DNA of 9,069 nucleotides, taken from a bacterium (GTDB taxonomy: Bacteria; Planctomycetota; UBA11346). This document shows, one piece after another, positions 1 to 6,216 of the stretch. The DNA lies in the NCBI GenBank assembly GCA_020049615.1, contig JAIFKN010000113.1:1-9069 (forward strand). The letters run 5' to 3'. The position numbers and the translations under genes were made by a program. How positions within the stretch are numbered: the stretch's first letter is position 1; every line of letters starts with the position of its first letter. The notes below the pieces were generated by a model. The model saw only the letters and a program-made list of their open reading frames with translations. It had not been told where the DNA came from and searched no databases.

Positions 1-504
1 GCGGCGCACCTTCATGCGGCTCATCGACAGGGTCTGGGAGGCCAGCACGTCGCGCACCTGGCTGGTGCCGATGCCGAAGGCGATGGCGCCGAAGGCGCCG
101 TGGGTGGCGGTGTGGCTGTCGCCGCAGGCCACGGTCATGCCCGGCTGGGTCAAACCCTGCTCGGGGGCGATGATGTGCACCACGCCCTGCTTGCCCGAGC
201 CGGGCTGGTACAGGCGGACGCCGAACTCGGCGGTGTTCCGCTCGATCGCGACCATCATCTCCTCGGCCAGGCCGTCGGCGTAGGGCCGGGCCTGGTTGCC
301 GGTCGGGACGATGTGGTCGACGGTGGCGACCGAGCGGTCCGGGAAGGCGACCTTCAGGTTGCGCTCGCGCAGCCAGGCGAAGGCCTGCGGGCTGGTCACC
401 TCATGGATGAGGTGCAGCCCGATGAACAGCTGCGTCTGCCCTGAGGGCAGCGTGCGGACGGTGTGGAGGTCCCAGACCTTGTCGAACAGGGTATTGCGGC
501 TCAT
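1..504 (-). CDS. leuC: 3-isopropylmalate dehydratase large subunit, N-terminal part (cut by window edge)
   Basis: This is the first 168 codons of the large, Fe-S-carrying subunit of isopropylmalate isomerase. With LeuD it converts 2-isopropylmalate to 3-isopropylmalate in cytosolic leucine synthesis. The reverse-strand translation begins [16 protein letters not shown] and continues with family blocks [27 protein letters not shown] and [20 protein letters not shown], which are typical of the aconitase-superfamily N-terminus. The cluster-binding cysteines lie further on, outside the window. The ATG at 504-502 is preceded by a weak AGGA (513-510, minus strand) five bases away, and the protein starts where LeuC proteins usually start. 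The frame is open to base 1. It is divergent from the FHA/ATPase gene with a 111-base spacer in which I see no leader peptide or attenuator. Identity is nearly certain; the start is likely. Confidence 0.95.
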   Translation of the reverse strand, partial: MSRNTLFDKVWDLHTVRTLPSGQTQLFIGLHLIHEVTSPQAFAWLRERNLKVAFPDRSVATVDHIVPTGNQARPYADGLAEEMMVAIERNTAEFGVRLYQPGSGKQGVVHIIAPEQGLTQPGMTVACGDSHTATHGAFGAIAFGIGTSQVRDVLASQTLSMSRMKVRR

Positions 505-602
505 GGTGTTCCTGAAGGGCAGGCAGGTTGGGTGCCGGGAAGCCTCGCTCAAGCCCCGACGCTGCCCGGGGCGACGGTCTTGCGCCGGATGCATGTTCCG
601 CA

Positions 603-611
603 TGCTATCAT
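603..611 (+). promoter_or_regulatory. candidate extended -10 element upstream of the FHA/ATPase gene
   Basis: The bases read TGCTATCAT, which fits the extended -10 pattern TGnTATAAT with one mismatch. No convincing -35 lies 16-18 bases upstream. If used, transcription would begin at about 617-618, almost on the ATG at 616, giving a leaderless or nearly leaderless message. This would fit the absence of a Shine-Dalgarno there. A 5-bp inverted repeat, GCATG/CATGC (591-595 and 601-605), overlaps it. This is motif matching only. Confidence 0.25.
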
Positions 612-615
612 CTCG

Positions 616-1473
616 ATGATCAAACTTGAGGTCCTCAACACCGCCGCCAAAGGCAAGCAGTTCGTCCTCAAGCCGGGATTCACCGTCGGGAGCGGCGATG
701 GCTGTACCGTGCGGGCGCAGCATCCCTCGCTGCAGCCGGTCCACGCCCGCTTCCTCGAGGATCAGGGGCGCATGTCGGTCGAGGTCGGGACCAAAGAGGC
801 CCACCTTACGATCAATGGCAAGGATGTGATGCGTCACCAGTTGCGTCATCGCGACGAGCTGATCATCGGCCCGTTGCGTCTGCGCGTCATCGACGAGTCG
901 CAGGTCAGCCACCCAGGGCTCAAGCTCGACATGCTCCTTGAGGAGGCCGAGAACGGCCAGGGCGGTGAAGTGTTCGACTTCGCCAAGGAGGACCTGTTCT
1001 ACCTGGTCCAGAAGGACCCCGGCCTCAAGCGCTCGTTGAATTTCACCATCCCCAGCAAAGACCGTTTCATCGATCAGGCGCAGGTCTTCCTCGCCCGGCT
1101 GGTCAAGGGCCTGAACCTCGAGGAGCCGCAGGTCGACGCCTTCATGACCTGCACCAAGGAACTCATCCTCAACGCCCATCGCCACGGGCACAAGTACGAT
1201 GAGACCAAGCGCATCTCGCTGCGCTGGCGCGATCTCGGCGACAAGATCCAGCTGACCATCGAGGACCAGGGCACCGGCTTCGACCACCGCACCGTCCTCG
1301 GCGGCGTCAATGAGAAGGATGCCGCCAGCGCGGCGCGTGAGCGCTATCTCGCGGGCGGTTTCGGCGGTCTCGGCTTCAAGCTGATCACCAAGATGTCCGA
1401 GACGCTGGTCTACAACGACTGCGGCAACGTCGTCACCTTCACGGTGCGCAAGAAGGCCGAATTGCCCGCGTGA
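616..1473 (+). CDS. FHA domain plus RsbW-like GHKL ATPase (putative anti-sigma/serine kinase type)
   Basis: A 285-residue soluble protein with two modules. Residues about 1-95 look like an FHA domain: GSGDGC at 25-30, His43 and Asn67 in TINGKDV. Residues about 150-280 are a GHKL ATPase of the RsbW/SpoIIAB class, with N-box [10 protein letters not shown] (Glu182, Asn186), G1 box EDQGTGFD (216-223) and a glycine-rich loop [11 protein letters not shown] (247-257). RsbW-type proteins bind sigma or anti-anti-sigma partners and may phosphorylate the latter on serine. No such partner lies in the window, so the actual role is unknown. The FHA domain is odd: Ser26 replaces the usual Arg after Gly, and Gln40 replaces the usual Ser three residues before His43, so phosphothreonine binding is doubtful. 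No membrane segment or histidine-kinase dimerisation domain is visible. An alternative in-frame ATG lies at 589, and further in-frame starts run back to 463 inside leuC; neither 616 nor 589 has a clear ribosome site. ATG 616 begins exactly at the FHA fold. Confidence 0.85.
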   Translation: MIKLEVLNTAAKGKQFVLKPGFTVGSGDGCTVRAQHPSLQPVHARFLEDQGRMSVEVGTKEAHLTINGKDVMRHQLRHRDELIIGPLRLRVIDESQVSHPGLKLDMLLEEAENGQGGEVFDFAKEDLFYLVQKDPGLKRSLNFTIPSKDRFIDQAQVFLARLVKGLNLEEPQVDAFMTCTKELILNAHRHGHKYDETKRISLRWRDLGDKIQLTIEDQGTGFDHRTVLGGVNEKDAASAARERYLAGGFGGLGFKLITKMSETLVYNDCGNVVTFTVRKKAELPA

Positions 1474-2624
1474 CGGGTTTCGACGTCTGCATCCTCGGCG
1501 GCGGCGCCGCCGGCCTGTTCTGCGCGGCGACGGCGGCGCGGCGCGGCCGCAGCGTGGTCGTCCTCGACCACGCCACCACGCCTGGACGCAAAATCCTGAT
1601 CTCGGGTGGCGGCCGATGCAACTTCACCAACCGCAGCGCGGGGCCGGAGAACTACCTCTCGCGCAATCCGCACTTCTGCCGCAGCGCCCTCGCCCGTTTC
1701 ACGCCCGACGATTTCCTCGCCCTGGTCGAGGCCCGGCGGATCCCGTGGGAGGAGCGCCGCCATGGCCAGCTCTTCTGCGTCGATTCGGCCAGGGACATCG
1801 TCGCCTTGCTGCTCGACGCCTGTCGTGGCGCCGAGCTGCGCTGGGGCACGCGGGTGGAGGGGGTCGCCCAGCAAGGCCGCTTCGCCATCGCGACCTCGGC
1901 CGGCGAGGTCCTCGCCGACCGCCTCGTGGTGGCCACCGGCGGCCTGCCGATCCCGTCGATCGGCGCCACCGACTTCGGCCTGCGCCTCGCCCGCCAGTTC
2001 GGCCACGGCATCGTCGAGACGGCTCCGGCGCTGGCCCCGTTGCTGCTGCCGGCGCATGAACGCCTCGACCTGCCCGGCATCGCGGTCGAGGCCGAGGTCG
2101 CCGCCGACGGTCCGGCCTTCCGCGAGAACCTGCTCTTCACCCACGGCGGCATCAGCGGCCCGAGCGTGCTGCAGGCCTCATCCTACTGGCGCCCTGGCCG
2201 TCCCCTCCAGGTTGATCTGCTACCCGGCCGCGATCTCGCGGAAGCACTCGCCAGGGAGCGGGGTGTGAAGGCGCAGCTCGCCAACCATCTGTCCGGCATG
2301 CTGCCCAAGCGCCTGCTTCAGGCCCGCCTGCCCGCTGCGCTGGCCGACAAGCCGGTGTCGCAGCTGTCGAAGGCCGACATCGCGGCGGCCGCGGCGGCCC
2401 TGCAGTCCTGGGAGCTGCATCCGGATGCCACCGGCGGCTGGCTCAAGGCCGAGGTCATGCGCGGTGGCGTCGATACCGCCGAGCTGTCGTCGCAGACGAT
2501 GGAGAGCCGGCGCGTTCCCGGCCTGCACTTCATCGGCGAAGTCGTCGACGTCACCGGCTGGCTAGGAGGGTACAACTTCCAGTGGGCGTGGGCCTCGGGG
2601 TACGCCGCCGGCAAAGCGGTCTGA
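1470..2624 (+). CDS. HI0933/BaiN-family FAD-dependent oxidoreductase (YhiN-like)
   Basis: A 384-residue flavoprotein of the HI0933-like (YhiN/BaiN) family, members of which bind FAD and are often annotated NAD(P)/FAD-dependent oxidoreductase or aminoacetone oxidase. Their physiological substrate is usually unknown, and I cannot assign one here. The N-terminus has the dinucleotide-binding GGGAAG (residues 10-15). The family signature [17 protein letters not shown] lies at 38-54. Further blocks are [16 protein letters not shown] and [14 protein letters not shown], and the C-terminal FAD motif [20 protein letters not shown] is at about 355-374. Length is normal for the family (about 390-420) or slightly short. 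The start is GTG at 1470, whose bases overlap the upstream TGA (GTGA), so translation is probably coupled to the FHA/ATPase gene. An AGAAGG at 1451-1456 could serve as a distant ribosome site. No signal peptide is visible. The pairing with an RsbW-like protein is unexplained and may only reflect compact gene packing. Confidence 0.93.
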   Translation: MTGFDVCILGGGAAGLFCAATAARRGRSVVVLDHATTPGRKILISGGGRCNFTNRSAGPENYLSRNPHFCRSALARFTPDDFLALVEARRIPWEERRHGQLFCVDSARDIVALLLDACRGAELRWGTRVEGVAQQGRFAIATSAGEVLADRLVVATGGLPIPSIGATDFGLRLARQFGHGIVETAPALAPLLLPAHERLDLPGIAVEAEVAADGPAFRENLLFTHGGISGPSVLQASSYWRPGRPLQVDLLPGRDLAEALARERGVKAQLANHLSGMLPKRLLQARLPAALADKPVSQLSKADIAAAAAALQSWELHPDATGGWLKAEVMRGGVDTAELSSQTMESRRVPGLHFIGEVVDVTGWLGGYNFQWAWASGYAAGKAV

Positions 2625-2627
2625 ACT

Positions 2628-2648
2628 GGGGTCCGGGGTCCGGGGTCC
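2628..2648. repeat. three tandem copies of a 7-bp unit (GGGGTCC)
   Basis: Three perfect back-to-back copies of GGGGTCC begin four bases after the flavoprotein stop codon, in the 60-base gap between two convergent genes. No hairpin plus T-tract terminator is visible in this gap. Such heptamer tracts can vary in copy number by slippage. No function is assigned. Confidence 0.8.
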
Positions 2649-2684
2649 GCAAGATGTCCGCGCTCGCCACTCCGGCTACAAGGC

Positions 2685-3935
2685 TCAGATCCAGGATTCG
2701 ATGTCCATCCAGCAGCCATGCTCGGCCGACCGGCGGCAGGCATCGAGATAGGCCTGGATCTGCGCTCCGCGCACCAGGTCGGGCTGCTCGTGCCTGCCGG
2801 CGCGCACGGCGTCGACGAAGCGCTTCCAGCCGCTCGGGGCCGGCGCCGGATGCTCGGTGCTCCAGCGCTTGCCGGCGAGTTCGTGGTGGTGGACCTGGTC
2901 GTAGCTGTGGTCGAGGTCGAAGACCAGCGCGCCACGGGTCCCGTGCAGGTCGACTTTGATGGTATTGGATCGGCCGCAGGCCCAGCGGCTGACCTGCAGC
3001 ACCCCCATGCCGCCGGCGGCGAACTCGACGGAGATCACGGCGGTATCGTCGGCGTCGAGCGGCTTTCCCTGCCAGCGGGTGAAGCCCTCGCCGCCTTTGG
3101 ACACCTTCGGGAAGGTGCCGGTGACGCACTGCACCCTGCGGATGTCACCGGTGATGGCGGTGACCATGTCGAGGAGATGGCAACCGAGGTCGGCAAGCAC
3201 GCCGCCGCCGGTGGCGCGGCGCAGGCGCCACAAGGCGCCACCCGATGGCTCATGGGCCTCGCAGAGCCAGCCCTGCACGTATTGCGCGCTGACATGCCGC
3301 AACTCGCCGATGCGGCCCTGGCCGAACAACCAGGCGGCGTGATGCATGGCTGAGGCGCAGCGGTAGCTGAAGTTGACCATGCCGACGACACCACGAGCCT
3401 GCGCGTCCTTGGCCGCGCGGGCGACCTCGCGCGCCTCGGCCAGCGTGCTGGTCAGCGGCTTCTCGCACAGCACGTGGCGGTTGCAGCGCAGGGCGCGCAG
3501 CACGTAGGCGGCATGCGAAGTGTCCGGTGTGACCACGGCGATCGCGTCGCACTGCTCGATCAGGTCCTGGGCGTCCCTGGCCACCTTGGGGATGCGGAAG
3601 CGGTCGGCGAAGGCCTTGGCCGCAGCCGGCTCGATGTCGAGGCAGGCGGTCAGCCTGCAGCCGTCCTGCTTGAGGAAGTTCTCGGCGTGCGCCGCGGCCA
3701 TGCCGCCGGTGCCGATGATGCCGATACGCAACTGGCCGCGGGCCGGGGCCTGGGCGCGCAGCCGCGACGAGGCTGACGGCGGCTGGGGCGGGGGCTCGGG
3801 CGTATTGGCGACCGCCTTGCGCCGGACCTGCAGTGGCGGCTGGGCGTCGAGGTCGGGCACCGGTGTGCGCACCCGGGGCGTGGCGCTGGGCGGCGCATCG
3901 TCGTAGTAGGAGCCGTTTCCGGGGCCGTTGGCCAT
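2685..3935 (-). CDS. Gfo/Idh/MocA-family NAD(P)-dependent oxidoreductase with proline-rich N-terminal extension
   Basis: A 416-residue protein of the glucose-fructose oxidoreductase/inositol dehydrogenase/MocA family, which oxidises or reduces sugars, inositols and related compounds with NAD(P). After about 68 residues it shows the Rossmann start LRIGIIGTGGMAAAHA (69-84). The family EKP motif is in CEKPLT (157-162), its lysine being the usual catalytic residue. The C-terminal half holds GGGVLADLGCHLLDM, the Asp-x-Gly-x-x-His type substrate region. The first 68 residues are unusual: proline-, alanine- and arginine-rich, low in complexity and probably disordered, with no recognisable signal peptide or twin-arginine motif. 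The long start is supported by a strong AGGAGGT Shine-Dalgarno eight bases upstream of the ATG (3935-3933). A LacI-family-type operator lies just beyond that site, suggesting control by a sugar-responsive repressor. The substrate cannot be told from sequence. The gene is not obviously part of the polyamine locus next to it. Confidence 0.92.
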   Translation of the reverse strand: MANGPGNGSYYDDAPPSATPRVRTPVPDLDAQPPLQVRRKAVANTPEPPPQPPSASSRLRAQAPARGQLRIGIIGTGGMAAAHAENFLKQDGCRLTACLDIEPAAAKAFADRFRIPKVARDAQDLIEQCDAIAVVTPDTSHAAYVLRALRCNRHVLCEKPLTSTLAEAREVARAAKDAQARGVVGMVNFSYRCASAMHHAAWLFGQGRIGELRHVSAQYVQGWLCEAHEPSGGALWRLRRATGGGVLADLGCHLLDMVTAITGDIRRVQCVTGTFPKVSKGGEGFTRWQGKPLDADDTAVISVEFAAGGMGVLQVSRWACGRSNTIKVDLHGTRGALVFDLDHSYDQVHHHELAGKRWSTEHPAPAPSGWKRFVDAVRAGRHEQPDLVRGAQIQAYLDACRRSAEHGCWMDIESWI

Positions 3936-3943
3936 TGCGAGCC

Positions 3944-3950
3944 ACCTCCT
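3944..3950 (-). promoter_or_regulatory. strong Shine-Dalgarno of the Gfo/Idh/MocA gene
   Basis: On the minus strand the bases read AGGAGGT, eight bases before the ATG at 3935-3933. This decides the start in favour of the long form that includes the proline-rich extension. Confidence 0.85.
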
Positions 3951-3951
3951 G

Positions 3952-3965
3952 TGGAAGCGCTTTCA
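3952..3965. promoter_or_regulatory. LacI/GalR-family (cre-like) operator
   Basis: The bases read TGGAAGCGCTTTCA, matching the LacI-family/CcpA-type pattern TGnAAnCGnTnnCA at every fixed position. The central AAGCGCTT is a perfect 8-bp palindrome with the CG step in the middle that LacI-family proteins typically intercalate. It lies one base upstream of the Shine-Dalgarno of the Gfo/Idh/MocA gene and overlaps a candidate -10, the right place for a repressor. The cognate regulator is not in the window. This is motif matching plus position, with no direct evidence of binding. Confidence 0.65.
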
Positions 3966-3992
3966 ACGTACCTTCACGGAAACCGTCTGCAA
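3965..3992 (-). promoter_or_regulatory. candidate sigma-70-type promoter of the Gfo/Idh/MocA gene
   Basis: On the minus strand there is TTGCAG (3992-3987), a 16-base spacer, then TACGTT (3970-3965). Each hexamer matches consensus only partly. The position is attractive because transcription would start inside the LacI-type operator. Confidence 0.3.
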
Positions 3993-4048
3993 TCAGCCCC
4001 AGATGCCGGAATCGATAGGCGATATGCGATTAACCCAACGTCGGCGAC

Positions 4049-4181
4049 TCGAATTACAGGAGGCATAGAGACACAGAGGCTCGAAGGAGATAGAGCGTGT
4101 GCCCTTTTCACCCTGCAGGTGAAAGGGGACTTTGCCTAACCTCTTCGAGGCTCTGAGTCTCCGTGTCTCCTGTGAATTCGA
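4049..4181. repeat. long imperfect inverted-repeat element (REP/MITE-like) with inner hairpin
   Basis: The left arm (4049-4092) and the right arm (4140-4181) are imperfect reverse complements. Both, read inward, contain TCGAATT, ACAGGAG, GAGAC/GAGACTC, AGAGGCTCGAA or AGAGCCTCGAA. Between them lies a second hairpin: stem CCCTTTTCACC (4102-4112) pairing with GGTGAAAGGG (4118-4127), with one bulged T and a 5-base loop. The element fills the gap between aguB and the Gfo/Idh/MocA gene and encodes no credible protein. It could be a mobile REP/MITE-type sequence and could also end or protect the aguA-aguB transcript, whose stop codon is 16 bases away. I see no clear target-site duplication and no U-tract. 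Confidence 0.7.
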
Positions 4182-4196
4182 TTGCGCTTTCCGGGC

Positions 4197-5078
4197 CTAA
4201 TCCCGCCAGCGGCGGACCAGATCGCCGTAGGCGTCGATGCGACGGTCGCGCAGGAACGGCCACCAGCGACGGACATTCTCGCTGCGGGCGCGGTCGACCG
4301 CGACGGTGACCACGGCGGGATCGGCGCCGGCCTCGGCGAGGAACTCGCCCTGCGGGCCGCAGACGAAGCTGCTGCCCCAGAAGCGGATGCCCTGGCCGCG
4401 GCCGGACGGATCGGCCTCGTGGCCGACGCGGTTGATCGCCACCACCGGCAGGCCGTTGGCGATGGCGTGGCTGCGCTGGATCAGGATCCAAGCCTGGCGC
4501 TGGCGCTCCTGCTCGGCCGGATCGTCGGCCGGGTTGGCGCCGATGGCGGTCGGGTAGATCAGGATGTCGGCTCCGGCCATCGCCATCAGGCGGGCGCCTT
4601 CCGGGTACCACTGGTCCCAGCACACCAGCACGCCGAGCTTGCCCACCGAGGTCTGGATCGGGGTGAAGCCGAGGTCGCCGGGGGTGAAGTAGAACTTCTC
4701 CTCGAAGCCGGGGTCGTGCGGGATGTGCATCTTGCGGTAGATGCCGGCCAGGCTGCCGTCGCGTTCGAACACCGCCGCGGTGTTGTGGTGCAGGCCCGGC
4801 GCCCGGCGTTCGAACAGCGAAGTGACCAGGACGATGCCCAGCTCCTTGGCCAGGGCACCGAAGTAGGCGGTCGACGGGCCGGGGATGGGCTCGGCGAGAT
4901 CGAACAGGGCGACGTCGAGGGTCTGGCAGAAGTAGGTGCTGGCGTGCAGCTCCTGCAGGCAGACCAGCTTGGCGCCCTTGGCGGCCGCCTGGCGGATGCC
5001 GGCGGCGAGGTGGTCGCGCATGGCGGCGGCCGTGCCCTGCCAGGCGGCCTGGACGAGTCCGACGGTGAGGGTGGTCAC
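4197..5078 (-). CDS. aguB: N-carbamoylputrescine amidase
   Basis: A cytosolic nitrilase-superfamily amidohydrolase that cleaves N-carbamoylputrescine to putrescine, CO2 and ammonia, the step after agmatine deiminase. With the GTG start at 5078 the protein has 293 residues, the usual size. The Glu-Lys-Cys catalytic triad is visible: Glu43 in VCLQELHAS, Lys116 in YRKMHIPHDP and Cys153 in VLVCWDQWYPEGAR. The stretch YRKMHIPHDPGFEEKFYFTP is characteristic of this subfamily rather than of other nitrilases. An in-frame ATG at 5150 would add 24 residues but lies inside aguA. GTG 5078 has GGAGG seven bases upstream and begins at the family's usual N-terminus (TTLTVGLVQAAW). The GTG overlaps the aguA TGA by four bases, indicating an aguA-aguB operon with coupled translation. 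Confidence 0.95.
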   Translation of the reverse strand: MTTLTVGLVQAAWQGTAAAMRDHLAAGIRQAAAKGAKLVCLQELHASTYFCQTLDVALFDLAEPIPGPSTAYFGALAKELGIVLVTSLFERRAPGLHHNTAAVFERDGSLAGIYRKMHIPHDPGFEEKFYFTPGDLGFTPIQTSVGKLGVLVCWDQWYPEGARLMAMAGADILIYPTAIGANPADDPAEQERQRQAWILIQRSHAIANGLPVVAINRVGHEADPSGRGQGIRFWGSSFVCGPQGEFLAEAGADPAVVTVAVDRARSENVRRWWPFLRDRRIDAYGDLVRRWRD

Positions 5079-6133
5079 GAGAAGGCCTCCGCGGGGATCT
5101 GCATGGTGGCGCAGTGCAGCGAACCGTGCTGCCAGATCAGCGCCGAGCAATCGACGCCCTCGATGCGCAGGCCGGGGCAGGCGGCACCGACCGCGGCCAG
5201 GGCGGCCGCATCGCGGGCCGGCTCACGGTAGGTCGGCACCAGCACCGTGCCGTTCACCAGCAGGATGTTGGCGTAGGTCGCCGGGATGCGGTGGCCGTCG
5301 AGCGGGCAGAAGCGCGGCGCCGCCCATGGCAGCGGGACGAGGCGGTAGGGCTTGCCGGCCGCGGTGCGCAGGGCGCGCAGTTCGCCCTCCATGCGGGCGA
5401 AGGCGGCATGGTGCTGGTCGGCGGGGTCGTCGCAGCGCACATAGAGGATGGTGTCGTCCGGGCAGAGCCGGGCGATGGTGTCGATGTGGGCGTCCGTGTC
5501 GTCGCCAGCGAGGTGGCCATGGGCCAGCCACAGCACCCGGCGGACGCCGAGGTGGCGGGCAAGGGCCGCCTCGATGCCGGCACGGTCGAGGTGCGGATTG
5601 CGGTTGGCCGAGAGCAGGCAGGCCTCGGTGGTCAGGATGGTGCCGGCGCCGTCGCTCTCGATCGAGCCGCCCTCCAGCACCAGGCCGACGGTTTCCAGCG
5701 TGGACCGTCCGAGGCCGCCGCCGGCGTGCAGGCGGCGGGTGGCGCGATTGTCGTCCGCGGCGGCGAACTTCAGGCCCCAGCCGTTGAAGCCGAAGTCGAG
5801 GGCGGTCGCGCCGCCGTCGCGCAGCACGGTGAGCGGACCGAAATCGCGGATCCAGGTGTCGTCGCAGGGCACGTCGTCGCGCACCTCGACGCGGTCGGCA
5901 GGCACCCCGGCACCGGCCAGCTGGCCGCGCACCTCGTCGGCATCGTCGGCCAGGATGATCAGCCGGGCATGCCTGGCGATGGCGGTCGCCAAGCCACGGT
6001 AGCAGGCCTGGGCCTCGGCCAGATAGGGTGCCCAGTCCCCACGGCCGTGCGGCCAGGCGAGGAGGACGGCGGCGGTTGGCTCCCACTCGGCCGGGAGCCG
6101 GACGCCGTTCGGCAAGTCGGGTATTCCGCTCAT
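5075..6133 (-). CDS. aguA: agmatine deiminase
   Basis: A 352-residue cytosolic enzyme of the peptidyl-arginine-deiminase-like guanidine-modifying superfamily. It hydrolyses agmatine to N-carbamoylputrescine and ammonia. Visible blocks are LPAEWEPTAAVLLAWPH near the N-terminus, DTWIRDFGPLTV, LEGGSIESDG, the His/Asp motif GHLAGDDTDAHIDTIAR, and the C-terminal nucleophile motif GSLHCATMQIP with Cys341. Length is typical (about 340-370). ATG 6133 is chosen because family members start just before LPAEWEP. It has no good Shine-Dalgarno, and in-frame starts at 6181 (GTG) and 6175 (ATG) would add up to 16 residues. It is the first gene of a minus-strand operon with aguB and is divergent from speA, whose product makes its substrate. 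Confidence 0.95.
   Translation of the reverse strand: MSGIPDLPNGVRLPAEWEPTAAVLLAWPHGRGDWAPYLAEAQACYRGLATAIARHARLIILADDADEVRGQLAGAGVPADRVEVRDDVPCDDTWIRDFGPLTVLRDGGATALDFGFNGWGLKFAAADDNRATRRLHAGGGLGRSTLETVGLVLEGGSIESDGAGTILTTEACLLSANRNPHLDRAGIEAALARHLGVRRVLWLAHGHLAGDDTDAHIDTIARLCPDDTILYVRCDDPADQHHAAFARMEGELRALRTAAGKPYRLVPLPWAAPRFCPLDGHRIPATYANILLVNGTVLVPTYREPARDAAALAAVGAACPGLRIEGVDCSALIWQHGSLHCATMQIPAEAFS
5086..5090 (-). promoter_or_regulatory. Shine-Dalgarno of aguB inside the end of aguA
   Basis: GGAGG on the minus strand, seven bases before the GTG at 5078-5076. It selects this GTG over the upstream in-frame ATG at 5150. Confidence 0.75.
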
Positions 6134-6150
6134 GGCGAAGCAGGCTATAC

Positions 6151-6170
6151 GGTGCGCGCCATCGCGCACC
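6151..6170. promoter_or_regulatory. 20-bp palindrome between divergent aguA and speA (possible operator)
   Basis: Perfect 8-bp arms GGTGCGCG (6151-6158) and CGCGCACC (6163-6170) flank CCAT. It lies in the 83-base spacer between the aguA start and the speA start, beside a short A/T-rich CTATA (6145-6149) that could belong to a promoter for either direction. The placement suits a regulator that controls both halves of the polyamine pathway. In RNA it could also form a hairpin in the aguA leader. The regulator is unknown. Confidence 0.45.
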
Positions 6171-6216
6171 TCCATCCACACGCAGACTCGTCAGCGAGAG
6201 TCCCGGAGAAGAACAG

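Noticed and set aside
463..615. 51-residue upstream extension of the FHA/ATPase protein
   Set aside because: It would overlap leuC antisense, has no domain content and no ribosome site. The FHA fold starts at ATG 616.
1410..2144. 244-codon minus-strand frame opposite the flavoprotein
   Set aside because: It is rich in Ala, Arg and Glu with no domain. It is a shadow of the HI0933-family gene.
4182..5231. 349-codon open frame on the plus strand opposite aguB
   Set aside because: It is a low-complexity Ala/Gly/Val/Asp-rich translation typical of the complement of a GC-rich gene. The minus strand carries the full nitrilase triad.
6134..6160. Sigma-70 promoters for aguA or speA around CTATAC (6145-6150)
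   Set aside because: A -10-like core can be read on either strand, but no acceptable -35 is found at 16-18 bases in either direction.
6145..6162. Five-codon frame (MARTV) on the minus strand with GGAGG six bases upstream, just before aguA
   Set aside because: It could be a leader peptide, but it lies inside the GC palindrome, which creates both the start and nearby motifs. It contains only one arginine and has no further support.
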